Source: Prevotella sp. (GTDB lineage: Bacteria > Bacteroidota > Bacteroidia > Bacteroidales > Bacteroidaceae). From it: 8,518 nucleotides of DNA. A model generated the notes under the pieces. The model was not told the DNA's origin and searched no databases. It saw nothing but the letters and a program-made list of their open reading frames with translations. Location of the stretch: NCBI GenBank assembly GCA_021636625.1, contig JAJWLX010000098.1, forward strand, positions 1-8,518, given 5' to 3'. The translations under genes were made by a program, and so were the position numbers. This document shows positions 1 through 5,579 of this stretch, in pieces (positions within the stretch are counted from its first letter, which is position 1; every line of letters begins with the position of its first letter).

Positions 1-51
1 CCGCTCTACACGGTTTTGCAGACCGTTACCTAACCGCTCGGTTAAGACACC
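1..51 (-). tRNA. tRNA-Cys (GCA), 3' part cut by window edge
   Basis: Read on the minus strand, the gene begins GGTGTCT (5' acceptor arm) at position 51. It continues with a D arm (ACC, loop, GGT) and an anticodon stem ACGGT/ACCGT around the loop CTGCAAA, whose anticodon GCA reads cysteine codons. The first half of the T stem (AGCGG) falls at the window edge. The rest of the T arm, the returning acceptor strand and the 3' end, about 20 nt, lie outside. A matching promoter lies just upstream at 90-121, so the tRNA is probably transcribed on its own or as the first gene of a tRNA unit. Identity is firm from the anticodon arm; only the 3' end is unseen. Confidence 0.93.
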
Positions 52-89
52 TTGTAGAGTTTTCTGTTACCATTTCTGATAAGCGAGTG

Positions 90-121
90 CAAAGGTACTA
101 CTTTTTTTTGAATCCACCAAA
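90..121 (-). promoter_or_regulatory. Bacteroidota-type promoter of tRNA-Cys
   Basis: On the minus strand, TTTG (118-121) is followed after exactly 20 nt by TACCTTTG (90-97), a full match to the Bacteroidota primary sigma consensus TTTG-N19-21-TAnnTTTG. The predicted transcription start is near 83-85, giving a leader of about 30 nt before the tRNA 5' end at 51. The spacer contains a run of eight T residues (plus-strand view). Confidence 0.85.
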
Positions 122-187
122 TCTTTCCGCATCTTTTTTTCGAAAAATATTCGATTTTTTCAAAATTATTCATTTTCTGAGCCATTT

Positions 188-373
188 CTAGTGATTATCT
201 GTAGAATCCAGCTTTCCCTTCTTCTTGCACTGTTCATAAAAAGCGCAACCACTGCACCGGTAGTTGCCATCCTTACATTTGTTTGCCTGTTGCAACGATT
301 TATAAATACGAAAGGCGGCATACAGAATGCATGCCGCCAGTATCGTTGCAATGATGGTGTATTGTATCATCAT
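188..373 (-). CDS. Small Cys-rich membrane protein, FeoB-associated type
   Basis: A 61-residue protein with one N-terminal transmembrane helix (about residues 4-22, IIATILAACILYAAF), a short basic stretch, and a C-terminal part with four cysteines arranged C-x6-C-x2-C-x6-C (about residues 33-50). It ends in a charged KKKGK tail. This layout resembles the FeoB-associated Cys-rich membrane proteins, short proteins often found beside the ferrous-iron transporter FeoB. The cysteines could bind a metal, which is inference. No feoB is visible in the window. It is the third gene of a minus-strand cluster, 27 nt after the preceding gene. Two ATG codons lie in tandem at the start, so the true start could be one codon later. 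No intrinsic terminator is evident before the tRNA promoter. Confidence 0.68.
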   Translation of the reverse strand: MMIQYTIIATILAACILYAAFRIYKSLQQANKCKDGNYRCSGCAFYEQCKKKGKLDSTDNH

Positions 374-400
374 TTTCTTTTAGAGTTTAAAAATCCCTCT

Positions 401-622
401 TTAACCTACGGCATTGTAGCCATTGGTAGAGTTCTTACGCATAATGTCGCGGATGTTCATCTCCTTGAAACCCTCGGCACGCTTCTGCTCCTCCAACTCT
501 TCCTCTTCCTCGATATCCTTCTCGGAACGGGTAAAGGTGAAGGTCTTGTACTTAAATTCTGCGATAGCCCAACCTACGAGTGCTACCACGATTAATGCGA
601 ATAATCCTACTACTGCGTTCAT
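401..622 (-). CDS. Small single-pass membrane protein of unknown function
   Basis: I do not recognise this 73-residue protein. Its N-terminus is one hydrophobic helix (about residues 3-22, rich in V, A, L and G), so the protein is probably anchored in the inner membrane with a short outer end. A basic and aromatic linker follows (KYKTFTFTRSEK). The rest is a highly charged, probably helical segment (about residues 34-62) with a run of glutamates and then mixed K/R/E, which could form a short coiled coil on the cytoplasmic face. It lies 32 nt after the acidic-tail gene and 27 nt before the Cys-rich gene, so all three are probably cotranscribed. It has a clear Shine-Dalgarno (AAGGAG, 629-634), unlike its neighbours, which supports both the gene and this start. 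Confidence 0.75.
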   Translation of the reverse strand: MNAVVGLFALIVVALVGWAIAEFKYKTFTFTRSEKDIEEEEELEEQKRAEGFKEMNIRDIMRKNSTNGYNAVG

Positions 623-628
623 TTCTTT

Positions 629-634
629 CTCCTT
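629..634 (-). promoter_or_regulatory. Shine-Dalgarno AAGGAG before the 73-residue membrane protein gene
   Basis: On the minus strand AAGGAG is followed by 6 nt and then the ATG at 620-622. Shine-Dalgarno use is uncommon in Bacteroidota, and none of the other genes here has so good a match, so this site fixes the start and suggests strong or independent translation of this gene within its cluster. Confidence 0.7.
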
Positions 635-654
635 ATTATATAATAATGTATATT

Positions 655-1470
655 TTAATAATCGTCATCAGCTACGTCCTCTGCATCATCGAGTCCCAGG
701 TTCTCTGGATCCTCGAAGGTAGTACGGTAGCTTTCCTCGGTGAGCTTGTCGTCATCGAATGCATCATCGTCCTCATCGGGATCATTGTAGTGATCCTCAA
801 TCTCTGGTGCATCCTCATCTTCATCTTCATCGTTGTCACGGTCCAGCAAGTCCTCATCGCGATCCATGTCGTCATCCATAAACTTCATGCGGATCTTCTC
901 CTGCTTTGGCTTCTCCTTGGCGAAGATAGCCTCTACCCAGGTGCCCTTTGGTACTACGAGTACTTCGTAGTCATCAGCGAGCTTCTTCTCATAGAGACCA
1001 CCTGGTTTCTTGAGGCGATCCTTTGGGAGGGTAGTGGTACTGATGTCGAAACCGCTCTCGATGATGTCCTTGATGCTCTGAGACAGACTATCCCAGCCAC
1101 CGCCAAAGTTACGCTCCAGCACTTCGATGAGCTTGGTAGCTGTTATATGGCCGATGTTCTCATAGGTGAGGTCAGTCACACGCATGATAGGACGCTTCTT
1201 GATGGCATACTTCTCGTTCTTGTCGTCGATACGGAAGGTACCGATCTTGAAGCCACGGTCTATCAACTTGTCGAGCACTTCAGTACGGTCAATCTTGACT
1301 GGCTCAATCTCGAAAGCACTACGAATGATGTCGAGGTATCTACGCTGATTATCTTTCAGGTCGTTGTCTTTCTCGGCAGCTTCCCAGAGACGGAAAACAT
1401 CATTCTCCTGGAGATCCCAGACACTGCTCTTGGTCAATGTCTTGAGGGTGATATTTTTTTCATTTCTCAT
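655..1470 (-). CDS. Unrecognised protein with long acidic C-terminal tail
   Basis: A 271-residue cytoplasmic protein that I cannot assign to a family. Residues 1 to about 190 look globular and carry a balanced charge, with a helical N-terminal part (WDLQENDVFRLWEAAEKD, about 18-35), a conserved-looking middle (about 95-145, including FGGGWDSLSQSIKDII) and a possible beta segment (YEVLVVPKGTWVEAIF, about 168-183). Residues about 199-271 are extremely acidic, dominated by D and E, with almost no hydrophobic residues. A folded domain plus an acidic tail recalls the overall plan of the delta subunit of Firmicutes RNA polymerase and of nucleic-acid mimics, but I see no homology and claim none. It heads the minus-strand cluster and has a consensus promoter whose -7 box is 20 nt before the ATG. 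A role with DNA, RNA or basic partners is only a guess. Confidence 0.85.
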   Translation of the reverse strand: MRNEKNITLKTLTKSSVWDLQENDVFRLWEAAEKDNDLKDNQRRYLDIIRSAFEIEPVKIDRTEVLDKLIDRGFKIGTFRIDDKNEKYAIKKRPIMRVTDLTYENIGHITATKLIEVLERNFGGGWDSLSQSIKDIIESGFDISTTTLPKDRLKKPGGLYEKKLADDYEVLVVPKGTWVEAIFAKEKPKQEKIRMKFMDDDMDRDEDLLDRDNDEDEDEDAPEIEDHYNDPDEDDDAFDDDKLTEESYRTTFEDPENLGLDDAEDVADDDY

Positions 1471-1490
1471 TGTTGTACGTATTTTGATTG

Positions 1491-1522
1491 CAAAAGTAAG
1501 TACTTCTTTTTATATATCCAAA
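1491..1522 (-). promoter_or_regulatory. Promoter of the acidic-tail gene cluster
   Basis: On the minus strand TTTG (1519-1522) is followed by 20 nt and TACTTTTG (1491-1498), an exact fit to the Bacteroidota consensus. Twenty nucleotides separate the -7 box from the ATG at 1470, so the 5' untranslated region would be only about 14 nt. It points away from the rarA promoter about 80 bp further on. Confidence 0.85.
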
Positions 1523-1577
1523 TTTTCTAGCTTATTTTTTTGCTTTTATGCATTTTTTTTTCTTTTATCCCAAAAAC

Positions 1578-1610
1578 TTGTGCGTGTTTCGTTTTTTTTC
1601 ATTACCTTTG
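1578..1610 (+). promoter_or_regulatory. Probable rarA promoter
   Basis: TACCTTTG at 1603-1610 matches the -7 consensus exactly and lies 19 nt before the chosen rarA ATG. The upstream half is poor: the nearest TTG is at 1578-1580, with a 22-nt gap, so this promoter may be weaker or use T-rich contacts (T8 run at 1592-1599). The position of the box supports starting rarA at 1630 and not at the upstream in-frame ATG at 1540. Confidence 0.65.
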
Positions 1611-1629
1611 TGGCGAAAAAATAATTGAT

Positions 1630-2907
1630 ATGAGTGAACCGTTAGCTGAAAGAATGAGACCTCGCTCGCTCGCCGATTATGTCGGACAGAAGCATCTGGT
1701 AGGCGAGGGTGCCGTGCTGCGCAAGATGATAGACGCAGGGCGCATATCCTCTTTTATTCTCTGGGGACCTCCGGGAGTGGGCAAGACTACTTTGGCTCAA
1801 ATCGTAGCCCAGACCCTGAAGGTCCCTTTCTACACCCTTTCTGCCGTTACCAGTGGCGTAAAGGATGTGCGCGAGGTGATAGAGAGAGCGAAGAGTGGCA
1901 GATTCTTCAATTCTGCTTCTCCTATCTTGTTTATTGATGAGATTCATCGTTTCTCCAAGAGCCAGCAGGACTCTCTGCTGGGGGCAGTGGAGAAGGGCAT
2001 TGTCACCCTGATTGGTGCTACCACGGAAAATCCCTCTTTCGAGGTAATCCGTCCGCTCCTTTCCCGTTGCCAGCTCTATGTGCTCAAACCGTTGGAGAAG
2101 GAAGACCTGGAGGGGCTCCTGCAGCGAGCCGTCACTGAGGATGTGGAACTCAAGCAGAAGAAGATTGAGTTGAAGGAAACCGCAGCCATGCTCCGCTTCA
2201 GTGGCGGTGATGCCCGGAAATTGCTCAATATCCTGGAACTGGTGGTGGAATCTGCAGGCTGTGATGAAGTGGTTATCACCGATAAGATGGTAGAGGAACA
2301 GTTGCAGCAGAATCCGCTGGCTTACGATAAGCAGGGCGAGATGCATTATGACATCATCTCTGCCTTCATCAAGAGTATTCGAGGCAGTGACCCTGATGCG
2401 GCGCTCTATTGGATGGCGCGTATGATAGAGGGCGGCGAAGATCCGCAGTTTATCGCCCGGAGAGTGGTGATCAGTGCAAGCGAGGATGTGGGGCTGGCGA
2501 ATCCGAATGCGCTCCTGCTGGCGAATGCTGCCTTCGATACGGTGATGAAGATAGGCTGGCCTGAGGCAAGGATTGCACTTGCCGAAGCGGTGGTGTATCT
2601 GGCTACCAGTCCGAAGAGCAACAGTGCATATCTGGGCATCAATGACGCCATTGCTACAGTGAAGCAGACGGGTAATCTGCCTGTGCCGCTGCATATCCGC
2701 AATGCGCCTACCAAACTGATAAAAGACCTGGGCTATCATGATGGCTATAAATATCCTCACGATTATCCGGGGCATTTCACAGAACAGCAATATCTACCTG
2801 ATGAGCTGAAAAACGCCAGATTCTGGCATCCGCAGCATTCTCCTTCAGAAGAACGACTCTATAACTGGATGGTTACCTGCTGGGGAGAAAGATTCAAGAA
2901 CCGCTAG
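1630..2907 (+). CDS. rarA: Replication-associated recombination protein A (AAA+ ATPase, RarA/MgsA)
   Basis: A full-length 425-residue RarA, the bacterial relative of eukaryotic WRNIP1/Mgs1. The family acts at stalled replication forks and at single-/double-strand DNA junctions. Visible in order: an N-terminal segment (PLAERMRPRSLADYVGQ), Walker A GPPGVGKT (about 46-53), Walker B LFIDEIHRF (about 100-108), sensor 1 GATTENPS (about 129-136), an arginine-finger candidate in RPLLSR (about 141-146), and sensor 2 in SGGDARKLLN (about 191-200). The C-terminal tetramerisation part is also clear (YDIISAFIKSIRGSDPDAALYW, ISASEDVGLANP, GYKYPHDYPG). The frame stays open upstream to 1540, but those 30 residues are hydrophobic, AT-rich, unlike the family, and overlap the promoter, so ATG 1630 was chosen. 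No Shine-Dalgarno is seen. Downstream lie two REP-like palindromes. Confidence 0.97.
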   Translation: MSEPLAERMRPRSLADYVGQKHLVGEGAVLRKMIDAGRISSFILWGPPGVGKTTLAQIVAQTLKVPFYTLSAVTSGVKDVREVIERAKSGRFFNSASPILFIDEIHRFSKSQQDSLLGAVEKGIVTLIGATTENPSFEVIRPLLSRCQLYVLKPLEKEDLEGLLQRAVTEDVELKQKKIELKETAAMLRFSGGDARKLLNILELVVESAGCDEVVITDKMVEEQLQQNPLAYDKQGEMHYDIISAFIKSIRGSDPDAALYWMARMIEGGEDPQFIARRVVISASEDVGLANPNALLLANAAFDTVMKIGWPEARIALAEAVVYLATSPKSNSAYLGINDAIATVKQTGNLPVPLHIRNAPTKLIKDLGYHDGYKYPHDYPGHFTEQQYLPDELKNARFWHPQHSPSEERLYNWMVTCWGERFKNR

Positions 2908-2913
2908 GCGTTC

Positions 2914-2934
2914 CGACGGATTTGCAATCCGTCG
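2914..2934. repeat. REP-like palindrome 1 after rarA
   Basis: A perfect 9-bp inverted repeat, CGACGGATT / AATCCGTCG, with the loop TGC, begins 6 nt after the rarA stop. It is not followed by a T run on either strand, so it is not a classical intrinsic terminator. It shares the core GGATTTGnAATCC with the palindrome at 2962-2980. Short palindromes of this kind are typical of REP-like elements dispersed in Bacteroidota genomes; they can also protect mRNA 3' ends. Confidence 0.65.
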
Positions 2935-2961
2935 TTAAAAAATGTTTGACCTTTTAAAACC

Positions 2962-2980
2962 GGGGGATTTGAAATCCCCC
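2962..2980. repeat. REP-like palindrome 2
   Basis: GGGGGATTT and AAATCCCCC form a 9-bp perfect inverted repeat around a single G; a real hairpin would have 8 bp and the loop TGA. Its core differs from palindrome 1 at one central base, while the flanks (GGG/CCC against CGAC/GTCG) differ in a paired, compensating way. It stands 25 bp before the start of the TRIC-like gene. Confidence 0.6.
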
Positions 2981-3005
2981 ACATCAAATAATTTATTACG
3001 AGAAA

Positions 3006-3656
3006 ATGACTATTCATCAAGACCCGGAACTAGTGATGACACTCCAGAGCGTCATCGAGTTCATTGGAACCTTTGCATTTGCCCTTTCGGGCATCAGACT
3101 TGCCGCCAGCAAGCATTATGATTGGCTGGGCGGATTTGTGTGTGGTGTGGCTGTAGCTATCGGAGGCGGAACTATCCGCGACGTGATGCTGGGCTTGAAT
3201 CCTTTCTGGATGTCGAGTCCTATCTATCTTCTGTTTACGTTCTTGGCCCAACTGGTGGTGATTGTGTGCCATCATTATCTGAAGCGTCTGGACAATACCT
3301 GGTTTCTTTTCGATACCCTCGGTTTGGCGCTTTTCAATATCGCCGGAATCCAGAAGACCCTCGATTGTGGTTTCCCATTCTGGGTAGCTATCATTATGGG
3401 ATGTATCACGGGCTCCTTTGGAGGTGTCATCCGTGATGTGCTTCTCAACGAGGAACCGGTTATCTTCCGTAAGGAGATCTATGCGATGGCTTGTGTGTTG
3501 GGCGGCCTGGTTTACTGGGCATTCAGCTATCTGGGCTTGAGCCTCTATGTGACAGTGATTGCCTCCTTCCTCACCGTCTGCATCATCCGCCTGCTCGCCG
3601 TGAAATACCATATCTCGCTGCCTACGCTGCGTGATGAGGAGGATAAGAAAGAATAA
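3006..3656 (+). CDS. TRIC-like cation channel, UPF0126/YicG family
   Basis: A 216-residue inner-membrane protein with about seven hydrophobic helices and the two-fold internal repeat of the UPF0126 family. The first repeat carries GGGTIRDVMLG (about 53-63) and the second GGVIRDVLLNEEP (about 139-151). Each is preceded by a hydrophobic helix, and an FALSGIRLA segment sits near residues 25-33. Bacterial members are structurally related to trimeric intracellular cation (TRIC) channels and conduct monovalent cations in vitro; their physiological role is unsettled (glycine uptake has been suggested for some). The C-terminal tail is hydrophilic and acidic/basic. An ATG at codon 11 is an alternative start that would remove a short polar N-terminus. 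It lies 41 nt before the glycoside hydrolase gene and may be cotranscribed with it; I found no clear consensus promoter in front of it. Confidence 0.93.
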   Translation: MTIHQDPELVMTLQSVIEFIGTFAFALSGIRLAASKHYDWLGGFVCGVAVAIGGGTIRDVMLGLNPFWMSSPIYLLFTFLAQLVVIVCHHYLKRLDNTWFLFDTLGLALFNIAGIQKTLDCGFPFWVAIIMGCITGSFGGVIRDVLLNEEPVIFRKEIYAMACVLGGLVYWAFSYLGLSLYVTVIASFLTVCIIRLLAVKYHISLPTLRDEEDKKE

Positions 3657-3697
3657 TTTAGAATTAAACAATAACATTAAACGATAAACACTAATTA

Positions 3698-5206
3698 ATG
3701 AGAAGAGAGAAAATCTTAGGGATGCTGATTTTGGCGATGATGCTGATGTTTCAGACTTCGCTGATGGCACAGAACAAACGTGAATTCCGTGGCGCCTGGA
3801 TCCAGTGTGTCAACGGACAGTATTTGGGTAAATCAACCCAGCAGATCCAGTCGATGCTCACCCAACAGCTCGATGAATTGCAGAAGGATGGCGTGAATGC
3901 CATCATCTTCCAGGTGCGTGCAGAATGTGATGCCCTTTATCAGAGTGATCTTGAACCTTGGAGCAAGTTCCTCACCGGTGTCCAGGGCAAGGCTCCATCG
4001 CCTTATTGGGATCCGCTGGAGTGGATGGTTGAGCAGTGTCATCAGCGTGGAATGGAGATTCATGCCTGGATCAATCCTTACCGTGCCAAGCATGGTTCTA
4101 CCTCGTTCTCCCAGGTATCATCCCAGAGCGTAGTGAAGAAGCATCCGAACCTCTGTTTCAACTATGATAATCTCGTGCTTCTCAATCCGGCACTTCAGGA
4201 GGCTGCTGATTATACCTGTCAGGTGGCTGCTGATATCGTGAGCCGTTATGATATCGATGGGTTTCATATCGACGATTACTTCTATCCTTATCCGGTAGCA
4301 GGCAAGCAGATTCCTGATCAGCAGATGTATGCAGCCAATCCTCGCGGATTCCGTAATATCGGCGATTGGAGAAGAGATAATGTGAGCCGGTTCGTCAAGC
4401 AGTTGGGTGAAACCATCCATCGTGTCAAGCCTTGGGTGAAGTTCGGCGTTTCTCCTTTCGGTATCTATCGCAACCGGAAAAACTCTCCGATTGGCTCACA
4501 GACTTTCGGTCTTCAGAACTACGATGATCTCTATGCAGATGTTCTCCTCTGGGTTAACAATGGCTTCATCGATTACTGTGTGCCTCAGATCTATTGGGAG
4601 ATCGGTAACAAGGCGGCAGATTACAAGACCCTCATCGAGTGGTGGAACAAGTATGCTGGCAACCGTCCTCTTTATATAGGTGAGGATATCGAGCGTACGG
4701 CGAAGTTTGCTGATCCTACGAATCCGAAGAGTCATCAGTTGCCAGCCAAGCATCGCCTTCACCAGCAGATGAATAATGTACAGGGCACCGTGCTTTGGTA
4801 TGCCAAGACTGCAGCAGACAACGTTGGCAACATCGGACATACTCTGCGCGATTATTACTGGAAATATCCTTCGCTTCCTCCATTGATGCCGTTCCTCGAC
4901 GATAAGGCGCCAAAGGGCGTGAAGAGTCTGAAGATGGAGTGGACAGAGAAGGGACCACTGCTTACCTGGAAGGCTCCAAAGGCAAAGAAAAAGAAATGGG
5001 GCGATGTCGCCAACCGCTTTGCCATCTACCGTTTTGAAAAGGGAGCGCCTGTGAATCTCAATGATGTCACCGCTCTCCAGGCAGTTGTTTACGATACCAC
5101 CTATCCGATACCATACGTAAAGGATCAGAAATATACCTATGTCGTTACTGCGCTCGATCGCGTAGGTAACGAGAGTAAGGGTAAGAAGAAAACCGTTTCG
5201 CTTTAG
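3698..5206 (+). CDS. Exported GHL10 glycoside hydrolase-like protein (DigH/YngK type)
   Basis: A 502-residue secreted protein. Residues 1 to about 24 are a type I signal peptide (basic MRREK, a Met/Leu-rich core, likely cleavage after LMA); there is no lipobox, unlike E. coli DigH, which is a lipoprotein. The GHL10 (DUF187) TIM-barrel follows: EFRGAW (about 29-34), VNAIIFQVR (66-74), HAWINPYR (about 122-129), IDGFHIDDYFYPYP (about 186-199), KFGVSPFGIYRN (about 248-259) and PQIYWE (about 296-301). The aspartates of GFHIDDY are candidate active-site residues. From about 405 a fibronectin-III-like domain follows, with a basic insert (KAPKAKKKKWG). E. coli DigH cleaves glycan strands of peptide-stripped peptidoglycan at the division site; a similar periplasmic wall role is likely here, but substrate is not provable from sequence. 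It lies 41 nt after the TRIC-like gene. Confidence 0.93.
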   Translation: MRREKILGMLILAMMLMFQTSLMAQNKREFRGAWIQCVNGQYLGKSTQQIQSMLTQQLDELQKDGVNAIIFQVRAECDALYQSDLEPWSKFLTGVQGKAPSPYWDPLEWMVEQCHQRGMEIHAWINPYRAKHGSTSFSQVSSQSVVKKHPNLCFNYDNLVLLNPALQEAADYTCQVAADIVSRYDIDGFHIDDYFYPYPVAGKQIPDQQMYAANPRGFRNIGDWRRDNVSRFVKQLGETIHRVKPWVKFGVSPFGIYRNRKNSPIGSQTFGLQNYDDLYADVLLWVNNGFIDYCVPQIYWEIGNKAADYKTLIEWWNKYAGNRPLYIGEDIERTAKFADPTNPKSHQLPAKHRLHQQMNNVQGTVLWYAKTAADNVGNIGHTLRDYYWKYPSLPPLMPFLDDKAPKGVKSLKMEWTEKGPLLTWKAPKAKKKKWGDVANRFAIYRFEKGAPVNLNDVTALQAVVYDTTYPIPYVKDQKYTYVVTALDRVGNESKGKKKTVSL

Positions 5207-5220
5207 GCGAATCGGTTTTC
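5188..5220 (+). terminator. Long hairpin spanning the stop codon of the hydrolase gene
   Basis: GAAAACCG (5188-5195) pairs with CGGTTTTC (5213-5220), then one T-T mismatch, then TTCGC (5197-5201) with GCGAA (5207-5211), closing a 5-nt loop that includes the TAG stop (5204-5206). This makes 13 bp plus one mismatch. The 3' arm ends in TTTTC TTC, an imperfect U-rich tail, so it may act as an intrinsic terminator or as a 3'-end stabiliser. It separates the hydrolase gene from the capsule promoter. Confidence 0.6.
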
Positions 5221-5320
5221 TTCATAAATAGCAAATCTCTTAATCAGCGCATACCATAATCAACCCTTTTATGTAAATCCAACCCCGAATCGTTAATATA
5301 AATTAAATTATGGGCGTTTT
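5221..5320. other. AT-rich intergenic stretch upstream of the capsule promoter
   Basis: About 100 bp without a credible gene on either strand. It is AT-rich, with a patch around 5291-5310 (TTAATATAAATTAA) and a T8 run at 5317-5324 directly against the promoter. It could serve as an upstream activating or DNA-bending region. I looked for inverted repeats flanking the promoter, as in invertible capsule promoters, and saw none. Confidence 0.5.
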
Positions 5321-5321
5321 T

Positions 5322-5352
5322 TTTGTGGATTTGTTTTTTATTATTAATTTTG
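5322..5352 (+). promoter_or_regulatory. Promoter of the capsule/exopolysaccharide operon
   Basis: TTTG (5322-5325), 19 nt, then TAATTTTG (5345-5352) fits the Bacteroidota consensus exactly. Transcription should begin near 5358-5360, about 220 nt before the upxY-like start codon. The first ATG after it (5373) lies 20 nt past the -7 box, the same distance as for the acidic-tail gene (20) and rarA (19). Confidence 0.82.
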
Positions 5353-5372
5353 TAACGAGTTTGAGAATATCA

Positions 5373-5435
5373 ATGACCGAATTGCTCAAGCAGATTGCGG
5401 GAAATAGCTACACCTGGGTTCGGGGTAGCTCCTAA
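5373..5435 (+). CDS. Possible leader peptide ORF 1 (20 codons)
   Basis: ATG at 5373 opens 20 codons ending at TAA (5433-5435). It is the first ATG of the predicted transcript, and its distance from the -7 box (20 nt) equals that of the two protein genes here with a consensus -7 box. The ORF covers hairpin 1 entirely and its stop lies just past it, so ribosomes would melt that hairpin. The peptide begins MTELLKQ and ends WVRGSS. An ORF of 20 codons is not by itself significant, so this is a candidate only. Confidence 0.3.
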   Translation: MTELLKQIAGNSYTWVRGSS

Positions 5436-5499
5436 ACCAGAAGCTTCGAAGCCCTAGAAATACTGACAGTTAAATGAGGGCAACAATGTTCGAGGTAGC
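5418..5499 (+). repeat. Imperfect 12-nt direct repeat in the leader
   Basis: GTTCGGGGTAGC (5418-5429) recurs as GTTCGAGGTAGC (5488-5499), 11 of 12 identical and 70 nt apart. In each copy the 3' half is one arm of a hairpin. A third, shorter GGGTAG occurs at 5539-5544. Repeated sequence and structure suggest a recognition element, possibly for the antiterminator or for RNA polymerase pausing; this is inference. Confidence 0.5.
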
Positions 5500-5536
5500 C
5501 TGGTCAATCTACAGGCTCCTTAGCCACATTAGCTAA
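5474..5536 (+). CDS. Possible leader peptide ORF 2 (20 codons)
   Basis: ATG at 5474 opens a second 20-codon frame ending with TAA (5534-5536) inside the 3' arm of hairpin 3. Translating ribosomes would disrupt hairpins 2 and 3. No Shine-Dalgarno is present. The length match with the first leader ORF is curious but may be chance; the two peptides are not similar. Confidence 0.18.
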   Translation: MRATMFEVAWSIYRLLSHIS

Positions 5537-5579
5537 GGGGGTAGAGAAATTATATACTTTCATGAACTCTTTTACTTGA

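Larger units (their letters stand above)
5358..5579 (+). ncRNA. Structured 5' leader RNA of the capsule operon
   Basis: The roughly 220 nt between the promoter and the upxY-like gene can form several hairpins. Stem 1 is AGCTAC (5406-5411) with GTAGCT (5425-5430), extended by a CC/GG pair. Stem 2 is AGCCTG (5497-5502) with CAGGCT (5512-5517). Stem 3 is CCTTAGC (5518-5524) with GCTAAGG (5532-5538) and directly adjoins stem 2, so the two could stack; extended forms of stems 2 and 3 compete for 5516-5519. GCTTCGAAGC (5443-5452) is a small palindrome. Alternative pairings exist: CTGG-TT (5414-5420) with AACCAG (5435-5440), and CTAC (5408-5411) with GTAG (5541-5544). No clean terminator with a U run is visible. 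In Bacteroides, UpxY factors act on such leaders to prevent early termination; that role is inferred here. Confidence 0.6.

Noticed and set aside
102..109. T8 run in the tRNA-Cys promoter spacer as a phase-variable switch
   Set aside because: A one-base change keeps the spacer within the accepted 19-21 range, similar T runs are common in AT-rich intergenic DNA here, and switching off a tRNA-Cys is unlikely to be tolerated.
140..154. Hairpin TCGAA/TTCGA as terminator of the minus-strand cluster
   Set aside because: Only 5 bp, and the T run that follows it is on the plus strand, where no gene ends; on the minus strand it is followed by A residues.
580..1530. Plus-strand frame of 316 residues opposite the acidic-tail gene
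   Set aside because: It arises because the complement of D/E-rich codons reads as I/V/L codons; the minus frame has the promoter, tight operon spacing and a sensible composition.
1540..1629. Upstream in-frame extension of rarA by 30 residues
   Set aside because: The added residues are hydrophobic and low-complexity, are not part of the RarA family, and would require translation across the likely promoter and transcription start.
1642..2790. Long antisense frame opposite rarA (382 residues)
   Set aside because: It is a shadow of rarA codon usage, with low-complexity H/R/L-rich protein and no recognisable domain.
5221..5372. Invertible capsule promoter, as in Bacteroides fragilis
   Set aside because: I compared both sides of the promoter and found no flanking inverted repeats of useful length; no recombinase gene is in the window.
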